Part shown: in pieces, positions 1-8,568 of the stretch | Position numbering within the stretch: the first letter of the stretch is position 1 | How the letters are laid out: every line of letters begins with the position of its first letter | From: Planctomycetota bacterium | GTDB lineage: Bacteria > Planctomycetota > UBA1135 | Assembly: GCA_029941685.1 (NCBI GenBank) | Contig: JAPYTC010000004.1 | Location: forward strand, 1-44,389 | Direction of reading: 5' to 3' | Length of the DNA stretch: 44,389 nucleotides | Position numbers and translations under genes: made by a program | Notes under the pieces: model-generated | Seen by the model: only the letters and a program-made list of their open reading frames with translations | Told to the model about the DNA's origin: nothing | Databases searched by the model: none

Positions 1-433
1 GCAACATACCGCCCGGCTTCAGCACCCGCCACGCCTCACTCAGAAAATCTATGGGCTCGGGGATGTGATGCAAAATCGAATTGGAAAATACGCTGTCAAA
101 AAAATCATCTTCGGCACCAATACCTTTAGCGTCGGCAAGTACAAATTCGACTTGTTCGCCATTCTCACACTCTTCTTGATGTTTGAGTGCAACCAACAAC
201 ATGTTCTTAGAAAGATCGAGCGCCACCACATCTACGTTTGGGCATTCGGTGACTAATTGCAAAGGGATGTGCCCCGGGCCACATCCAATATCAAGACACA
301 AGCCATTAACCCCAAGAGTTTTCAAGCGCGCGATGAACGAATCGTTCACCGAACTGTGGTCCATGGCGTCGTAGGTCGCGGCCTCTTCAGCAGTATCCAT
401 CACTTCGGGTTCAAGTACGCGTTGCATAAGCAT
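1..433 (-). CDS. Class I SAM-dependent methyltransferase (C-terminal part outside window)
   Basis: The minus strand reads an open frame with the class I methyltransferase motif I, LDIGCGPGH, then an acidic residue ending the second strand (VVALDLSKN). Further on are a motif IV-like DSVFSNSILHHIPEP and the post-motif LKPGGML, where the window cuts the gene off. It probably methylates a small molecule; the substrate cannot be told. The start at 433 (MLMQRVLEPEVMDTAEEAA) is chosen because the sequence becomes family-like there. In-frame ATGs at 472 and 478 would overlap the start of the divergent uracil-DNA glycosylase. No Shine-Dalgarno sequence is visible. Confidence 0.85.
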   Translation of the reverse strand, partial: MLMQRVLEPEVMDTAEEAATYDAMDHSSVNDSFIARLKTLGVNGLCLDIGCGPGHIPLQLVTECPNVDVVALDLSKNMLLVALKHQEECENGEQVEFVLADAKGIGAEDDFFDSVFSNSILHHIPEPIDFLSEAWRVLKPGGML

Positions 434-461
434 AGAATACTGTGGCCCAACATCTAGAACG

Positions 462-1172
462 ATGAAACTCATTACCATCTCGCGCCAACTCGCCGCCGCC
501 TGCGATCAACTCAGTTTTCCGCAACCGGTCACTCATGTTTACAATCCGCTGCAATACGCACGCACGCCGCACGAAAAATATTTACGTAAATACGGGCGCA
601 AGGAGCCGTCCGCGATTTTGTTGGGGATGAACCCTGGTCCTTGGGGCATGGCGCAAACTGGAGTACCCTTCGGCGAGATAGCAGCCGCCCGCGATTTTTT
701 AGACGTCGCCGGGCGCGTCAAACGACCTGCTGTGATTCACCCCAAACGCCCTATCGACGGTTTTGATTGCCAACGCAGCGAAATAAGTGGCCGACGCATG
801 TGGGGATGGGTTGCCGACCGCTTCGAATCGGCCGACGCCTTTGCCGATTACTATTATGTTTGCAATTACTGTCCATTGGTCTTCATGGAAGAAGGCGGGC
901 GCAATTTCACTCCTGACAAATTTAAAGCCGCCAAGCGCGACGAGTTGTTTGCGATCTGCGACGATTACTTACGCCAAACCGTTGATTACTTAAAGCCTGA
1001 ATGGGTAATCGGCATTGGTAAATTCGCCGAATCACGTGCCGCCAAGGCCTTGGTTGATTACGATGTAAAAATCGCTACTATCTTGCATCCTTCACCGGCC
1101 AGCCCCATGGCTAATCGCGGATGGCAACCGCACATCCAAAAGCAACTCACTGCACTCGACCTCCCTAATTAA
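462..1172 (+). CDS. SMUG1-family uracil-DNA glycosylase
   Basis: A 236-residue protein of the SMUG1 (single-strand-selective monofunctional uracil-DNA glycosylase) branch. It removes uracil and oxidised pyrimidines from DNA, leaving abasic sites. Seen directly: VYNPLQYA near residue 26, the signature GMNPGPWGMAQTGVPFGE at about 55-72, and a C-terminal ILHPSPASP carrying the catalytic-side histidine. Length is normal for the family. It starts divergently from the methyltransferase. It ends exactly one base before the ATG of an exonuclease III gene, so the two repair enzymes are almost certainly co-expressed. Confidence 0.92.
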   Translation: MKLITISRQLAAACDQLSFPQPVTHVYNPLQYARTPHEKYLRKYGRKEPSAILLGMNPGPWGMAQTGVPFGEIAAARDFLDVAGRVKRPAVIHPKRPIDGFDCQRSEISGRRMWGWVADRFESADAFADYYYVCNYCPLVFMEEGGRNFTPDKFKAAKRDELFAICDDYLRQTVDYLKPEWVIGIGKFAESRAAKALVDYDVKIATILHPSPASPMANRGWQPHIQKQLTALDLPN

Positions 1173-1946
1173 ATGCGCATTATTTCTTTAAACATGAATG
1201 GCATTCGTGCCGCCGACCGCAAAGGCTTTTACCCGTGGCTCGAACAGCAAGATGCCGATGTCGTGTGCTTGCAAGAAACGCGCATTCAGCAACACCAACT
1301 TACCGAGCAAATGCTCAAACCTAATGGTATGCACAGTTTTTTCCATTGTGCCAAGCGCCCCGGATATTCAGGGGTTGCCATTTACAGCAAACAAAAACCG
1401 ACCCGCGTGCATGTCGGACTAGATTGGGAGCCGTTCGATAATGAAGGCAGGATGCTGCGCGTCGACTTCGGCCAAACCACGGTAATTTCACTCTATTTAC
1501 CATCGGGTTCGTCAAAAGAATCGCGTCAAGAATTCAAATATAAATGCATGAGCAAGGTCAAGGCGTACATGGACAAAATCGCCAAAACGCGGCGCAAGGT
1601 AATCATGTGCGGCGACTGGAACATCGCGCACACCGAAAAAGACCTCAAAAATTGGCGTGGCAACAAAAAGAACTCGGGATTTTTACCGGAAGAGCGCGAA
1701 TGGATGACGTCCCTATTTGCTCAATCTACATGGGTTGATAACTTCAGAAGCGTATATCCGGACGAGGAAGGTGGCGGCTACACCTGGTGGTCAAACCGCG
1801 GTAACGCCTTTGCCAACAACACCGGGTGGCGGATTGATTACCAGATTTGCACTTCCAATATCGCAAAAAAAGCGCTTAAAACATGGGTTTTCAAGAATAA
1901 AAGATTCTCAGACCATGCCCCTTTAATTGCAGATTATGCGTTATAG
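1173..1946 (+). CDS. xthA: Exodeoxyribonuclease III / AP endonuclease
   Basis: A 257-residue ExoIII (EEP superfamily) enzyme that cuts the backbone at abasic sites and degrades 3' ends. Motifs visible: SLNMNGIRAAD at the N terminus, the metal-binding glutamate in CLQETR, GDWNIAHTEKD in the middle, and the C-terminal SDHAPLIADY catalytic Asp-His. The ATG follows the preceding stop codon with no gap and no ribosome-binding site, so translation is probably coupled to the SMUG1 gene. Together they perform consecutive steps of base-excision repair. The stop TAG lies inside the TATAGT hexamer proposed as the -10 box for the next gene. Confidence 0.93.
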   Translation: MRIISLNMNGIRAADRKGFYPWLEQQDADVVCLQETRIQQHQLTEQMLKPNGMHSFFHCAKRPGYSGVAIYSKQKPTRVHVGLDWEPFDNEGRMLRVDFGQTTVISLYLPSGSSKESRQEFKYKCMSKVKAYMDKIAKTRRKVIMCGDWNIAHTEKDLKNWRGNKKNSGFLPEEREWMTSLFAQSTWVDNFRSVYPDEEGGGYTWWSNRGNAFANNTGWRIDYQICTSNIAKKALKTWVFKNKRFSDHAPLIADYAL

Positions 1947-1947
1947 T
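1942..1947 (+). promoter_or_regulatory. -10 box TATAGT for a leaderless start at 1955
   Basis: TATAGT is followed by seven bases and the ATG at 1955, so transcription should begin at or near the start codon. The hexamer contains the TAG stop of the upstream xthA. No convincing -35 element is seen. Confidence 0.5.
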
Positions 1948-1954
1948 AAAAATA

Positions 1955-2902
1955 ATGAAACTCTCCCTTCCACTCATCTTTGTTCTCGCAGCATCACCTC
2001 TTGCCGCGCAGAATGTTCAATTTTCCGGGCAATTAGACCAGCCAAACAATGTTATTAGCTGGGGTGTCACTTCGAGCATTGGCACCATTAATGTTTCACC
2101 TAGTACTTTTAAAATGGGCGGAACAATGGACTTTTTGCTAGATTCTGCTAATAGCCCATTCCAATCCGGAACTTTGAACGGGTCCCTTATTTATACAAGC
2201 CCTTCGACTTTATATGGAGAAGTTCCGAATCCACTCCCTTTTCTCCCGCCTTTGGCTGAATTTGAAATAAAAAATCTAGAAATGTCGCTGTCAGCTCCAA
2301 CCTGCGCAGTTGATCCAAATACTGGTGACTTTACGGCGATTGCTACTGTAACTGTGACGAAAGGCATCTTTGAGATGACCGGGCTACTAGGGAATTCTAC
2401 TGAATCTTTAGCGGGCGTAACAGGTGTACCAACGTCAATAGCAGGCGTAGTAAGCCAAAATGGAAACATCATAAGCCTGTGGTCAGATCTGACAATGTCT
2501 CTTACATATAGCGACCCAGGATCAGGAATATCCGTGGTAGTTACTTTCGCAGGCGATGTTGAAGCGTTCGTCTTAGCTTCAGAGGCCAATAGTATGCACA
2601 TTGATGTTCCTTACGGCCTGACCCCTGGCGCGACGAGCGTAATTGAGTTCAGCAACGCTACCCCAAACAGCACTGTATTCCTAGCCGGTTCAGGCTCAGG
2701 CCGCGGTGTGTTCTCTGTGCCTTCTCTTGGCGTCGACCTCGGCATGCGTAACCCACGGCACGCTGCTACCGCCTCTGCCGACATGAACGGCAATGGTGGT
2801 TTTAGCTTATTCGCTCCTACAAGCATGTCTGGCATTTCAGTGTTGCTACAAGCTATTCAAAATGGCAAAGTTTCAAACGTTGCTGGCACTTACATCGAGT
2901 AA
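1955..2902 (+). CDS. Secreted protein of unknown function
   Basis: A 315-residue exported protein. It has a clear signal peptide (MKLSLPLIFVLAASPLAAQN, cleavage likely after AAQ or near it). A beta-rich Ser/Thr/Gly/Asn-rich body follows, with few charged residues. From about residue 225 the text resembles a C-terminal module I associate with planctomycete secreted proteins: TPGATSVIEFSNATPNSTVF, then LGMRNPRHAATASADMNGNG, then SGISVLLQA. That module is recalled from memory, not searched. No catalytic motif is visible. A strong terminator follows, so it forms a single-gene unit. Confidence 0.8.
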   Translation: MKLSLPLIFVLAASPLAAQNVQFSGQLDQPNNVISWGVTSSIGTINVSPSTFKMGGTMDFLLDSANSPFQSGTLNGSLIYTSPSTLYGEVPNPLPFLPPLAEFEIKNLEMSLSAPTCAVDPNTGDFTAIATVTVTKGIFEMTGLLGNSTESLAGVTGVPTSIAGVVSQNGNIISLWSDLTMSLTYSDPGSGISVVVTFAGDVEAFVLASEANSMHIDVPYGLTPGATSVIEFSNATPNSTVFLAGSGSGRGVFSVPSLGVDLGMRNPRHAATASADMNGNGGFSLFAPTSMSGISVLLQAIQNGKVSNVAGTYIE

Positions 2903-2919
2903 CTCCTGTGCTTTGATTT

Positions 2920-2960
2920 AAGGCTCTGCCAACTAGTTTGGCAGAGCCTTCTTTCTTTTG
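2920..2960 (+). terminator. Strong intrinsic terminator
   Basis: A perfect 13-bp stem (AAGGCTCTGCCAA, 2920-2932; TTGGCAGAGCCTT, 2938-2950) closes a five-base loop and is followed by CTTTCTTTTG. It ends the transcript of the secreted-protein gene. Its right arm also supplies the TTGGCA that looks like the -35 box of the next promoter. Confidence 0.9.
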
Positions 2961-2966
2961 TAAAAT
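2938..2966 (+). promoter_or_regulatory. Promoter TTGGCA-N17-TAAAAT for a leaderless start at 2973
   Basis: TTGGCA (2938-2943) and TAAAAT (2961-2966) are spaced by 17 bases. Six bases separate the -10 from the ATG at 2973, placing the transcription start on or next to the start codon. The -35 box lies within the terminator stem. Confidence 0.65.
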
Positions 2967-2972
2967 ACCTTA

Positions 2973-3944
2973 ATGTTGCTTTCCTTAGCCCTTGTCTTAA
3001 GCGCACAGATCACTCCGTACGACCATGTAATTTTAATTAGCATCGATGGCTTGCGGTCTGACGCCTTACTTAATGATCATGCGCAGTCATTCAATCATTT
3101 CCAACGATTAATGGGTGGCGCTTCCACCAGCAATGCTCGCACCGACTGCGACTCTACGGTTACGTTGCCGAACCATGTCGGAATGCTTACCTCAAGGCTG
3201 GTGAATGGTGTACAAGGTCATCAATATACAGCGAATCGGACACCCCCTATCGATACTGTCCTACGCAACGTTGACGGCGATACTATCGATAGTGTTTTTA
3301 CACGCACATCTGCCGCCGAAGTGCATTCTTCACTTATTGCATCAAAGGATAAATTTGTACTATTCAAGCAAAGCTATGGTGAGTTAATGAATGATTATTT
3401 CATCGATGCAAATGGTGACAAAGAAATGGCGCACCTGCTTAACGATTTGCAACTGCACGCCCAGCAACGCACATTCAATTTTTTACACTTCTTGCACCCA
3501 GATGTGGCCGGCCATGGCTACGGGTGGAATCTGTCACCCGACTCTAAGTACATGCAATCTATTGCCGCGGTTGACGCTTTACTTGGTGAGCTATTTGCTT
3601 ACCTCGACGCCAACCCTGATTACTCCAAGCGCACCGCGATTGTATTAACTGCCGACCACGGTGGCGGTGCGCCGTATCAAAACCATCACGGGATTGGTCA
3701 CCTATGGATCAACTATGTTATCCCGTTCATCGTTTGGACTGGTGATGGCAAAGCACAGGGTGACTTAATAGAAATCAACTCGGCAACACATCGCGATCCA
3801 GGAATTGATGATCCGCACCCAACTGCCGGACGACTTCCGGTTATCCGCAACGCTGATGCCGGAAATTTGTGCCTCTCATTATTAGGCCTGCCTGCTATAA
3901 AAAATTCGACGCGTAACGTTCAACAAGACATCTTGATTAACTAA
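2973..3944 (+). CDS. Alkaline-phosphatase-superfamily phosphodiesterase, exported
   Basis: A 323-residue type I phosphodiesterase/nucleotide pyrophosphatase-like enzyme with a short hydrophobic leader (MLLSLALVLSAQ), so probably periplasmic. Superfamily residues visible: the first metal aspartate in ISIDGLRSD, the nucleophile threonine in STVTLPNHVG, the metal site in HPDVAGHGYG, and the second metal pair in LTADHGGG. The substrate is likely a phosphodiester of nucleotides or a glycerophospho group. Its TAA overlaps the ATG of glycerol kinase (TAATG), so it heads a three-gene operon with glpK and an LTA-synthase-like protein. That context favours a glycerophosphoryl substrate, which is inference. 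Confidence 0.85.
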   Translation: MLLSLALVLSAQITPYDHVILISIDGLRSDALLNDHAQSFNHFQRLMGGASTSNARTDCDSTVTLPNHVGMLTSRLVNGVQGHQYTANRTPPIDTVLRNVDGDTIDSVFTRTSAAEVHSSLIASKDKFVLFKQSYGELMNDYFIDANGDKEMAHLLNDLQLHAQQRTFNFLHFLHPDVAGHGYGWNLSPDSKYMQSIAAVDALLGELFAYLDANPDYSKRTAIVLTADHGGGAPYQNHHGIGHLWINYVIPFIVWTGDGKAQGDLIEINSATHRDPGIDDPHPTAGRLPVIRNADAGNLCLSLLGLPAIKNSTRNVQQDILIN

Positions 3945-5407
3945 TGAAAAAAGTTATTCTTGCTATCGATCAAGGGACAACATCCTCACGGGTGATTCTT
4001 TTCGGATTTGACGGCGAAGTACTTAAAACTTTTCAGCGCGAGTTCGCGTGTAGCTATCCCAAGAGTGGTTGGGTTGAGCAAGATGCCAACCTAATTTGGG
4101 ATGACGTTTTTGAGTTGTGTACGGCTGCAATTGCTTATGCTAAAAAAGAGTCCTACACAATAGAATCGATTGGCATCGCCAACCAACGTGAGACAATTGT
4201 TTTTTTCGACAAAACCACTCAACGTGCCTTGGCGCCTTCAATCGTCTGGCAAGACCGACGGACTGCTGATATCTGCGATAAGTTAAATCGATCCGGCTAT
4301 GCAGATCTTGTTAAACAGCGCACCGGGCTAGTAATCGATCCGTATTTTTCGGCAACCAAAATTGCTTGGGGTATTCAAAACGATGACCTTGTTCGCCAAG
4401 CGTTATCCGCTAACAATTTATACGTCGGCACCATTGACAGCTGGTTACTCTACAAGCTAAGTGGCGGGAAAATGCACGCCACTGATTCGTCTAATGCATC
4501 ACGGACTATGTTGTTTGATATCGTGAAGCATCGATGGTGCGATGAATTACTAAGCCTGTTTGAAGTGCCGCGCGAAATACTGCCACAAGTCATGAACTCG
4601 ATTGACGATTACGGTAGCACCGCAGAAGGTTTATTCGACCTTTGTTTGCCGATTAGGGCGCTTATCGGCGACCAACAAGCTGCCACTATCGGGCAAGGAT
4701 GCCTGCATAAAGGAGACAGTAAATGCACTTTAGGCACGGGTGCTTTTGCCATGCAAAACATCGGCGATAGCTTCTCACCTAACGACAACGGATGGTTGAC
4801 GACGATCCTTTATAGTCAAAATTCGAGTATCGTTTACGCAACTGAAGGCAGCGTTTTTTCAAGCGGCAGCACCATGCAATGGCTACGCGACTCGCTAGGC
4901 ATCATTGACCAGACCAAAGACAGCGAAAAAATCGCTGCCTCCATCAGCAATACGGGTGGAGTCTATTTGGTGCCCGCTTTTAGTGGCCTAGCCGCGCCTC
5001 ATTGGCAAGCAAATGCGCGGGCGATGCTCGTCGGCATCAGCGGCCAGACCACAAAAAAAGAAATTATCCGCGCTGCACTCGAAGCGGTTAGTTACCAATG
5101 TAATGATTTGTTTGCCGGAGCCACGCCTGATGAATTAAAGGTTGATGGTGGCATGGCAGCGAATGACTGGTTGTTACAGCATCTTGCCGACATTCTGCAA
5201 TGTCGTGTTGTACGACCTTCCAATCTCGAGGTAACAGCATGGGGTGCGGCACGCTGTGCGGCATCGAGTCAAGGTTCATCGATAGATAGCAGCGACGTTA
5301 CAATGAGTGGCGAACAATTCATCCCAACGATGAACCCTGACGAGCGCCAGCAATTATTAGAGGGATGGCACGCTGCAGTTAATAGCTGCATTCAACTCAA
5401 TGCATAA
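3944..5407 (+). CDS. glpK: Glycerol kinase
   Basis: A 487-residue FGGY-family kinase that phosphorylates glycerol to sn-glycerol 3-phosphate with ATP. Seen: the N-terminal phosphate loop AIDQGTTSSRV, IANQRET near residue 83, WQDRRT, GDQQAATIGQGC, and CTLGTGAF in the second domain. KVDGGMAANDWLLQ near the end belongs to the C-terminal ATP site. Length matches the family. It overlaps both neighbours: its ATG overlaps the upstream stop, and its 3' end overlaps the downstream start by eight bases. No glpF or glpD lies nearby, so the role is tied to phosphoglycerol metabolism rather than a classic glycerol-uptake operon. Confidence 0.95.
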   Translation: MKKVILAIDQGTTSSRVILFGFDGEVLKTFQREFACSYPKSGWVEQDANLIWDDVFELCTAAIAYAKKESYTIESIGIANQRETIVFFDKTTQRALAPSIVWQDRRTADICDKLNRSGYADLVKQRTGLVIDPYFSATKIAWGIQNDDLVRQALSANNLYVGTIDSWLLYKLSGGKMHATDSSNASRTMLFDIVKHRWCDELLSLFEVPREILPQVMNSIDDYGSTAEGLFDLCLPIRALIGDQQAATIGQGCLHKGDSKCTLGTGAFAMQNIGDSFSPNDNGWLTTILYSQNSSIVYATEGSVFSSGSTMQWLRDSLGIIDQTKDSEKIAASISNTGGVYLVPAFSGLAAPHWQANARAMLVGISGQTTKKEIIRAALEAVSYQCNDLFAGATPDELKVDGGMAANDWLLQHLADILQCRVVRPSNLEVTAWGAARCAASSQGSSIDSSDVTMSGEQFIPTMNPDERQQLLEGWHAAVNSCIQLNA

Positions 5408-7463
5408 GTCAATCCGTCCGCGTAATGCGTTATTGACCGCTATCAAACGTATTTGGTGGCTGATGGCAACCCTGTTGTTCATCATGAGTGGCTTTCGCTT
5501 TATTTTCGCTATTCAGTTTGCACACCCCGAGGTATTCACCGATTTCGTCAAAAACTTGCCGCCAGCATTTGCTTTCGGCGTCTTGCACGATCTACGCATT
5601 CTATTACTAATATCCCTTCCAACGACTCTATCATTGCTATGGATGCGACAGCGTTCTGCAAAGCGTTGGAGTGTTTGGCTATCCCGCACTACGCTTTACT
5701 GGACGTTCATTATTTCGTTCATCTTCATCGCTCTTGGTGCCGACCAAATTTACTATTCATACTTCCAAAGTCACTTTAATATTTTGGCATTTGGTGCCAT
5801 CGAAGACGACATTAGTGCGGTAATGATTAGTGCCTGGAAGACATACCCGCTAGTTCTTTACTTATTTATGATACTCGGCACAATGTATCTCCTTTATCGC
5901 GTGATACGCCGTGCCTTTCGCATCGCCAACTTTCTGCACATCGAAAAACAACCCGATGTAAAGAAAGTTGAAGTCTCGTTCAATTGGCACTTCAGTTCGC
6001 ATTTAATATGCACAATTTTACTTTGCTCAATTTCGCTCACCCCAGCATTTGTCGAACTAAATAGAAATTACCCGCAATCTAATTTCGTGCGAACAGTCAG
6101 TGAAAGCGGTGTAGAGAAACTCGCTGAAACCGTCTGGAATCGCCTCCAAGAAGACGACCTCACTACGGCTAACAATTTTGGCTATCCTAACCCCGAAAGT
6201 GCCCTCAACATCTTGTTTCCAGGATCTACTCTCGAAGGCGACACTTTGTTTGGCAAGATTCCATCTCAATATTTCAAACCTGTAATCCAAAGCGAAAGTA
6301 AGCCACACGTAGTTTTAGTGGTCATGGAAAGCTTCGCCACACACCTGCTGCGTTTCCAAAATGACGACTTCGATATACTCGGCCGTGCAAAGCAGCATTT
6401 TGAAAACGGTGTCCACTTCAAGCGATTTTTACCTGCCGACAACATTTCTGCTGGGAGCATTCTTGGATTATTCACCAACTTACCCTACCGACCGAACACT
6501 AAGCAACTGTCTCAAGGCACTAGCCAAGGCGCAACCTTCTTGACATCGTCGGCTTCGTTGTTTGCGGCACAGGGTTACGACACTGCTTTTTATTATGGAG
6601 GTGAAACAAATTGGCGTAATCTTGACCAGTTCTTGCCAATACAAAACTACAAAGAGTTAGTCGGCCAGCAAGAAATTGCCGAGCGCTACCATCTCGATCT
6701 CGAGAAAGATGCCGCACCATGGGGAGTATGGGATGAACATTTGTTCCGAGCAGTCGCCGACCGTTTAAAAGAAGCACAACGACCGACATTCATGGTGGTG
6801 TTTACTACGACTAACCATCCGCCAAACCAACTGCCCCCTGATAACAATTTACCTAGCTTAAACCCGAGTGAACTTTTCTTGCAGCTTGCCACTTCCGATC
6901 ACAACCTAAGCTCCACCCAAAAGCAACAATTACTAACGTACCAATACTCCAACCATCAGCTTGGCATCTTTCTAGACGACCTAGAAGCGAGTGGCGTATT
7001 GGAGAACTCCGTGATTGGCATTACCGGCGATCACACTGCTGGCATGGGCATCCCGTTTGCACAAAGTGAATTGATATTAAAGCGCGCCGTTCCATTTGTA
7101 TTGTTAACGCCAACATCAATCAGCAACCAATACACCGCTGACCCACTGACCCCGGGCAGCCACAAAGATATCATCCCGACTTTATTTCACGCTGCTGGCC
7201 TTGCAGACAAAGGATACAAAGGGCTAGGCACAAGCATGCTCGACAACAGTATTTATCATTTTGGATGCAATGCTGATGGCTTCGTCATCCATAGTAGCGG
7301 CCTAGCCAATATCCGTAAAAAGGGCTTTGACAGCTATAAATGGGTGCCGGGCGAGACATTGATATCCACTGAATCAGACAGCGAAAATGCCGAAATAGCT
7401 GTAAATCGCTATAAGGCACTAGTTTCCCTTTGTGATTGGCTAATTTTTTCATTTTCTGAATAA
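5400..7463 (+). CDS. LTA-synthase-like membrane sulfatase / phosphoglycerol transferase
   Basis: A 687-residue integral membrane enzyme. About five transmembrane helices occupy residues 15-230, followed by an extracytoplasmic sulfatase-fold domain. Visible catalytic text: the metal glutamate in VVLVVMESFA, a possible nucleophile segment NISAGSILGLFTN (a serine where LtaS has threonine), TTTNHPP, and the metal pair in ITGDHTAGMG. Family members move glycerol phosphate from phosphatidylglycerol onto glycans or lipids. Translation overlaps glpK, giving a glycerol-phosphate cassette. In a Gram-negative the acceptor is more likely a periplasmic glycan or LPS than teichoic acid (inference). A sulfatase with another substrate is the main alternative. 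Confidence 0.83.
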   Translation: MHKSIRPRNALLTAIKRIWWLMATLLFIMSGFRFIFAIQFAHPEVFTDFVKNLPPAFAFGVLHDLRILLLISLPTTLSLLWMRQRSAKRWSVWLSRTTLYWTFIISFIFIALGADQIYYSYFQSHFNILAFGAIEDDISAVMISAWKTYPLVLYLFMILGTMYLLYRVIRRAFRIANFLHIEKQPDVKKVEVSFNWHFSSHLICTILLCSISLTPAFVELNRNYPQSNFVRTVSESGVEKLAETVWNRLQEDDLTTANNFGYPNPESALNILFPGSTLEGDTLFGKIPSQYFKPVIQSESKPHVVLVVMESFATHLLRFQNDDFDILGRAKQHFENGVHFKRFLPADNISAGSILGLFTNLPYRPNTKQLSQGTSQGATFLTSSASLFAAQGYDTAFYYGGETNWRNLDQFLPIQNYKELVGQQEIAERYHLDLEKDAAPWGVWDEHLFRAVADRLKEAQRPTFMVVFTTTNHPPNQLPPDNNLPSLNPSELFLQLATSDHNLSSTQKQQLLTYQYSNHQLGIFLDDLEASGVLENSVIGITGDHTAGMGIPFAQSELILKRAVPFVLLTPTSISNQYTADPLTPGSHKDIIPTLFHAAGLADKGYKGLGTSMLDNSIYHFGCNADGFVIHSSGLANIRKKGFDSYKWVPGETLISTESDSENAEIAVNRYKALVSLCDWLIFSFSE

Positions 7464-7515
7464 TTATTAGCATAATTGAGTTACCATAAGGCTATACCAG
7501 AAATAGGTAATACCA

Positions 7516-8550
7516 ATGAAACAAATACTAAGCATAACATTAGCTTTCGTCGGCATAGCTGTTTTCAGCTCTCCGGCATTTGGCGCGCTTCAATGATGAG
7601 GCGGCGGCGGCCCTCGCGGCGGCGCTGGTTACTCGGGTCCGGGTGACACATCAAATCCAGGAGGCGCAGGCCCTGCTGCTCCATCTACTCCTACCGGTGG
7701 CGGCGCTCCAGGCGCGCCTCCAACACCAGGTGGTGGCGCAGGTCCAATGACCCCCGCAGGTGGTGGCGCAGCAATGCCATTACCGCCGCACGGTCAAACG
7801 GCTAAAGATGTCATGAAGCTAAAGTGGGATTTTCCTACTCATAACATCTACAAGCGCGAAGAGGCCAAAGGTGCCAACGCAACTATTGCAACAAAAATAG
7901 AAGCTGCTCTTCCAGAGCAAGAAGCTTACTACACAATTGCAGGCGACGATCGCCGCCCGTTGCTAGTGCTTCGCGAATGTTTGTTATGTAACGGCACTGA
8001 TGACGCGTTACTTTCAAGTTATGAAAACAATGAAGCCGTCTTGATAGTTACTCGTTGGTTCCATTGCGTTAAGTTGCCTACAGACATTCTTAACGACGAG
8101 CATTCATTCCATACTTTGTTCGAGGGTGACCACCCGCCGCACTTATTCGTGTCGCGCTGGGATGGCAGTAATCCAATTGCATTGCGCGGAGATTTGTCTC
8201 GTAGCGAATTGTTGGGCAACATGTACGCAACCTTGAAGGCGGAATACAAAAAAGACGCAAAAAAGGCGGGCAAGGAAATAACTAAGCTCATGTATGTTTA
8301 CGACATGCTTGATGAAAAGATTCAACGTCTTGAAATCACAATCGACGACGAGCTAGAAAAACGTGGTCCTAAGTCTAAAAAGCTTAAGAAGTACCGCAGG
8401 CAGCTCGAAGACGCACAAAAAGCAATGGCAGCAGCTAAAGAAAAGGAAGCCGTGCTTTCTAACCTTCAGCTAAGGAACCCTGACGAAGCGCCAAACGCAC
8501 TAGAAGAACTTCTAGAGTCGCGCAAAAACGGCCTACCGGCTGGTCAGTAA
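7516..8550 (+). CDS. Exported Gly/Pro-rich protein with CxxC and coiled coil, interrupted by tandem TGA
   Basis: One frame runs from ATG 7516 to TAA 8550 but holds TGA TGA at 7594-7599 (codons 27-28). Before it lies a clean signal peptide ending SSPAFGALQ. After it, in the same frame, come about 50 codons of Gly/Pro repeat text (GGGGPRGGAGYSG, PTGGGAPGAPPTPGGGAG). A folded domain with ECLLC follows (Cys at codons 155 and 158, a thioredoxin-like CxxC). A charged coiled coil (about codons 240-325) ends the protein. Continuity on both sides argues for one gene. If UGA stops, the only downstream ATG (7747) gives a leaderless, unexported product. Explanations are a recent double nonsense change, an assembly error, or UGA recoding. 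Function is unknown; it precedes another exported protein. Confidence 0.7.
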
Positions 8551-8556
8551 ATTTAT

Positions 8557-8562
8557 TACAAT
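8557..8562 (+). promoter_or_regulatory. -10 box TACAAT for a leaderless start at 8569
   Basis: TACAAT is followed by TAGGGA and the ATG at 8569. The same TACAAT-TAGGG arrangement precedes pyrK on the minus strand. No -35 consensus is seen. Confidence 0.6.
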
Positions 8563-8568
8563 TAGGGA

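Noticed and set aside
2191-2601. Minus-strand 136-codon open frame
   Set aside because: It is antisense to a clean signal-peptide protein and has no motif.
7600-7660. SECIS element after the tandem TGA
   Set aside because: The GC-rich downstream sequence makes only weak alternative stems. The best (GTTAC/GTGAC) has a long loop and a wobble, and two adjacent Sec codons would be unusual.
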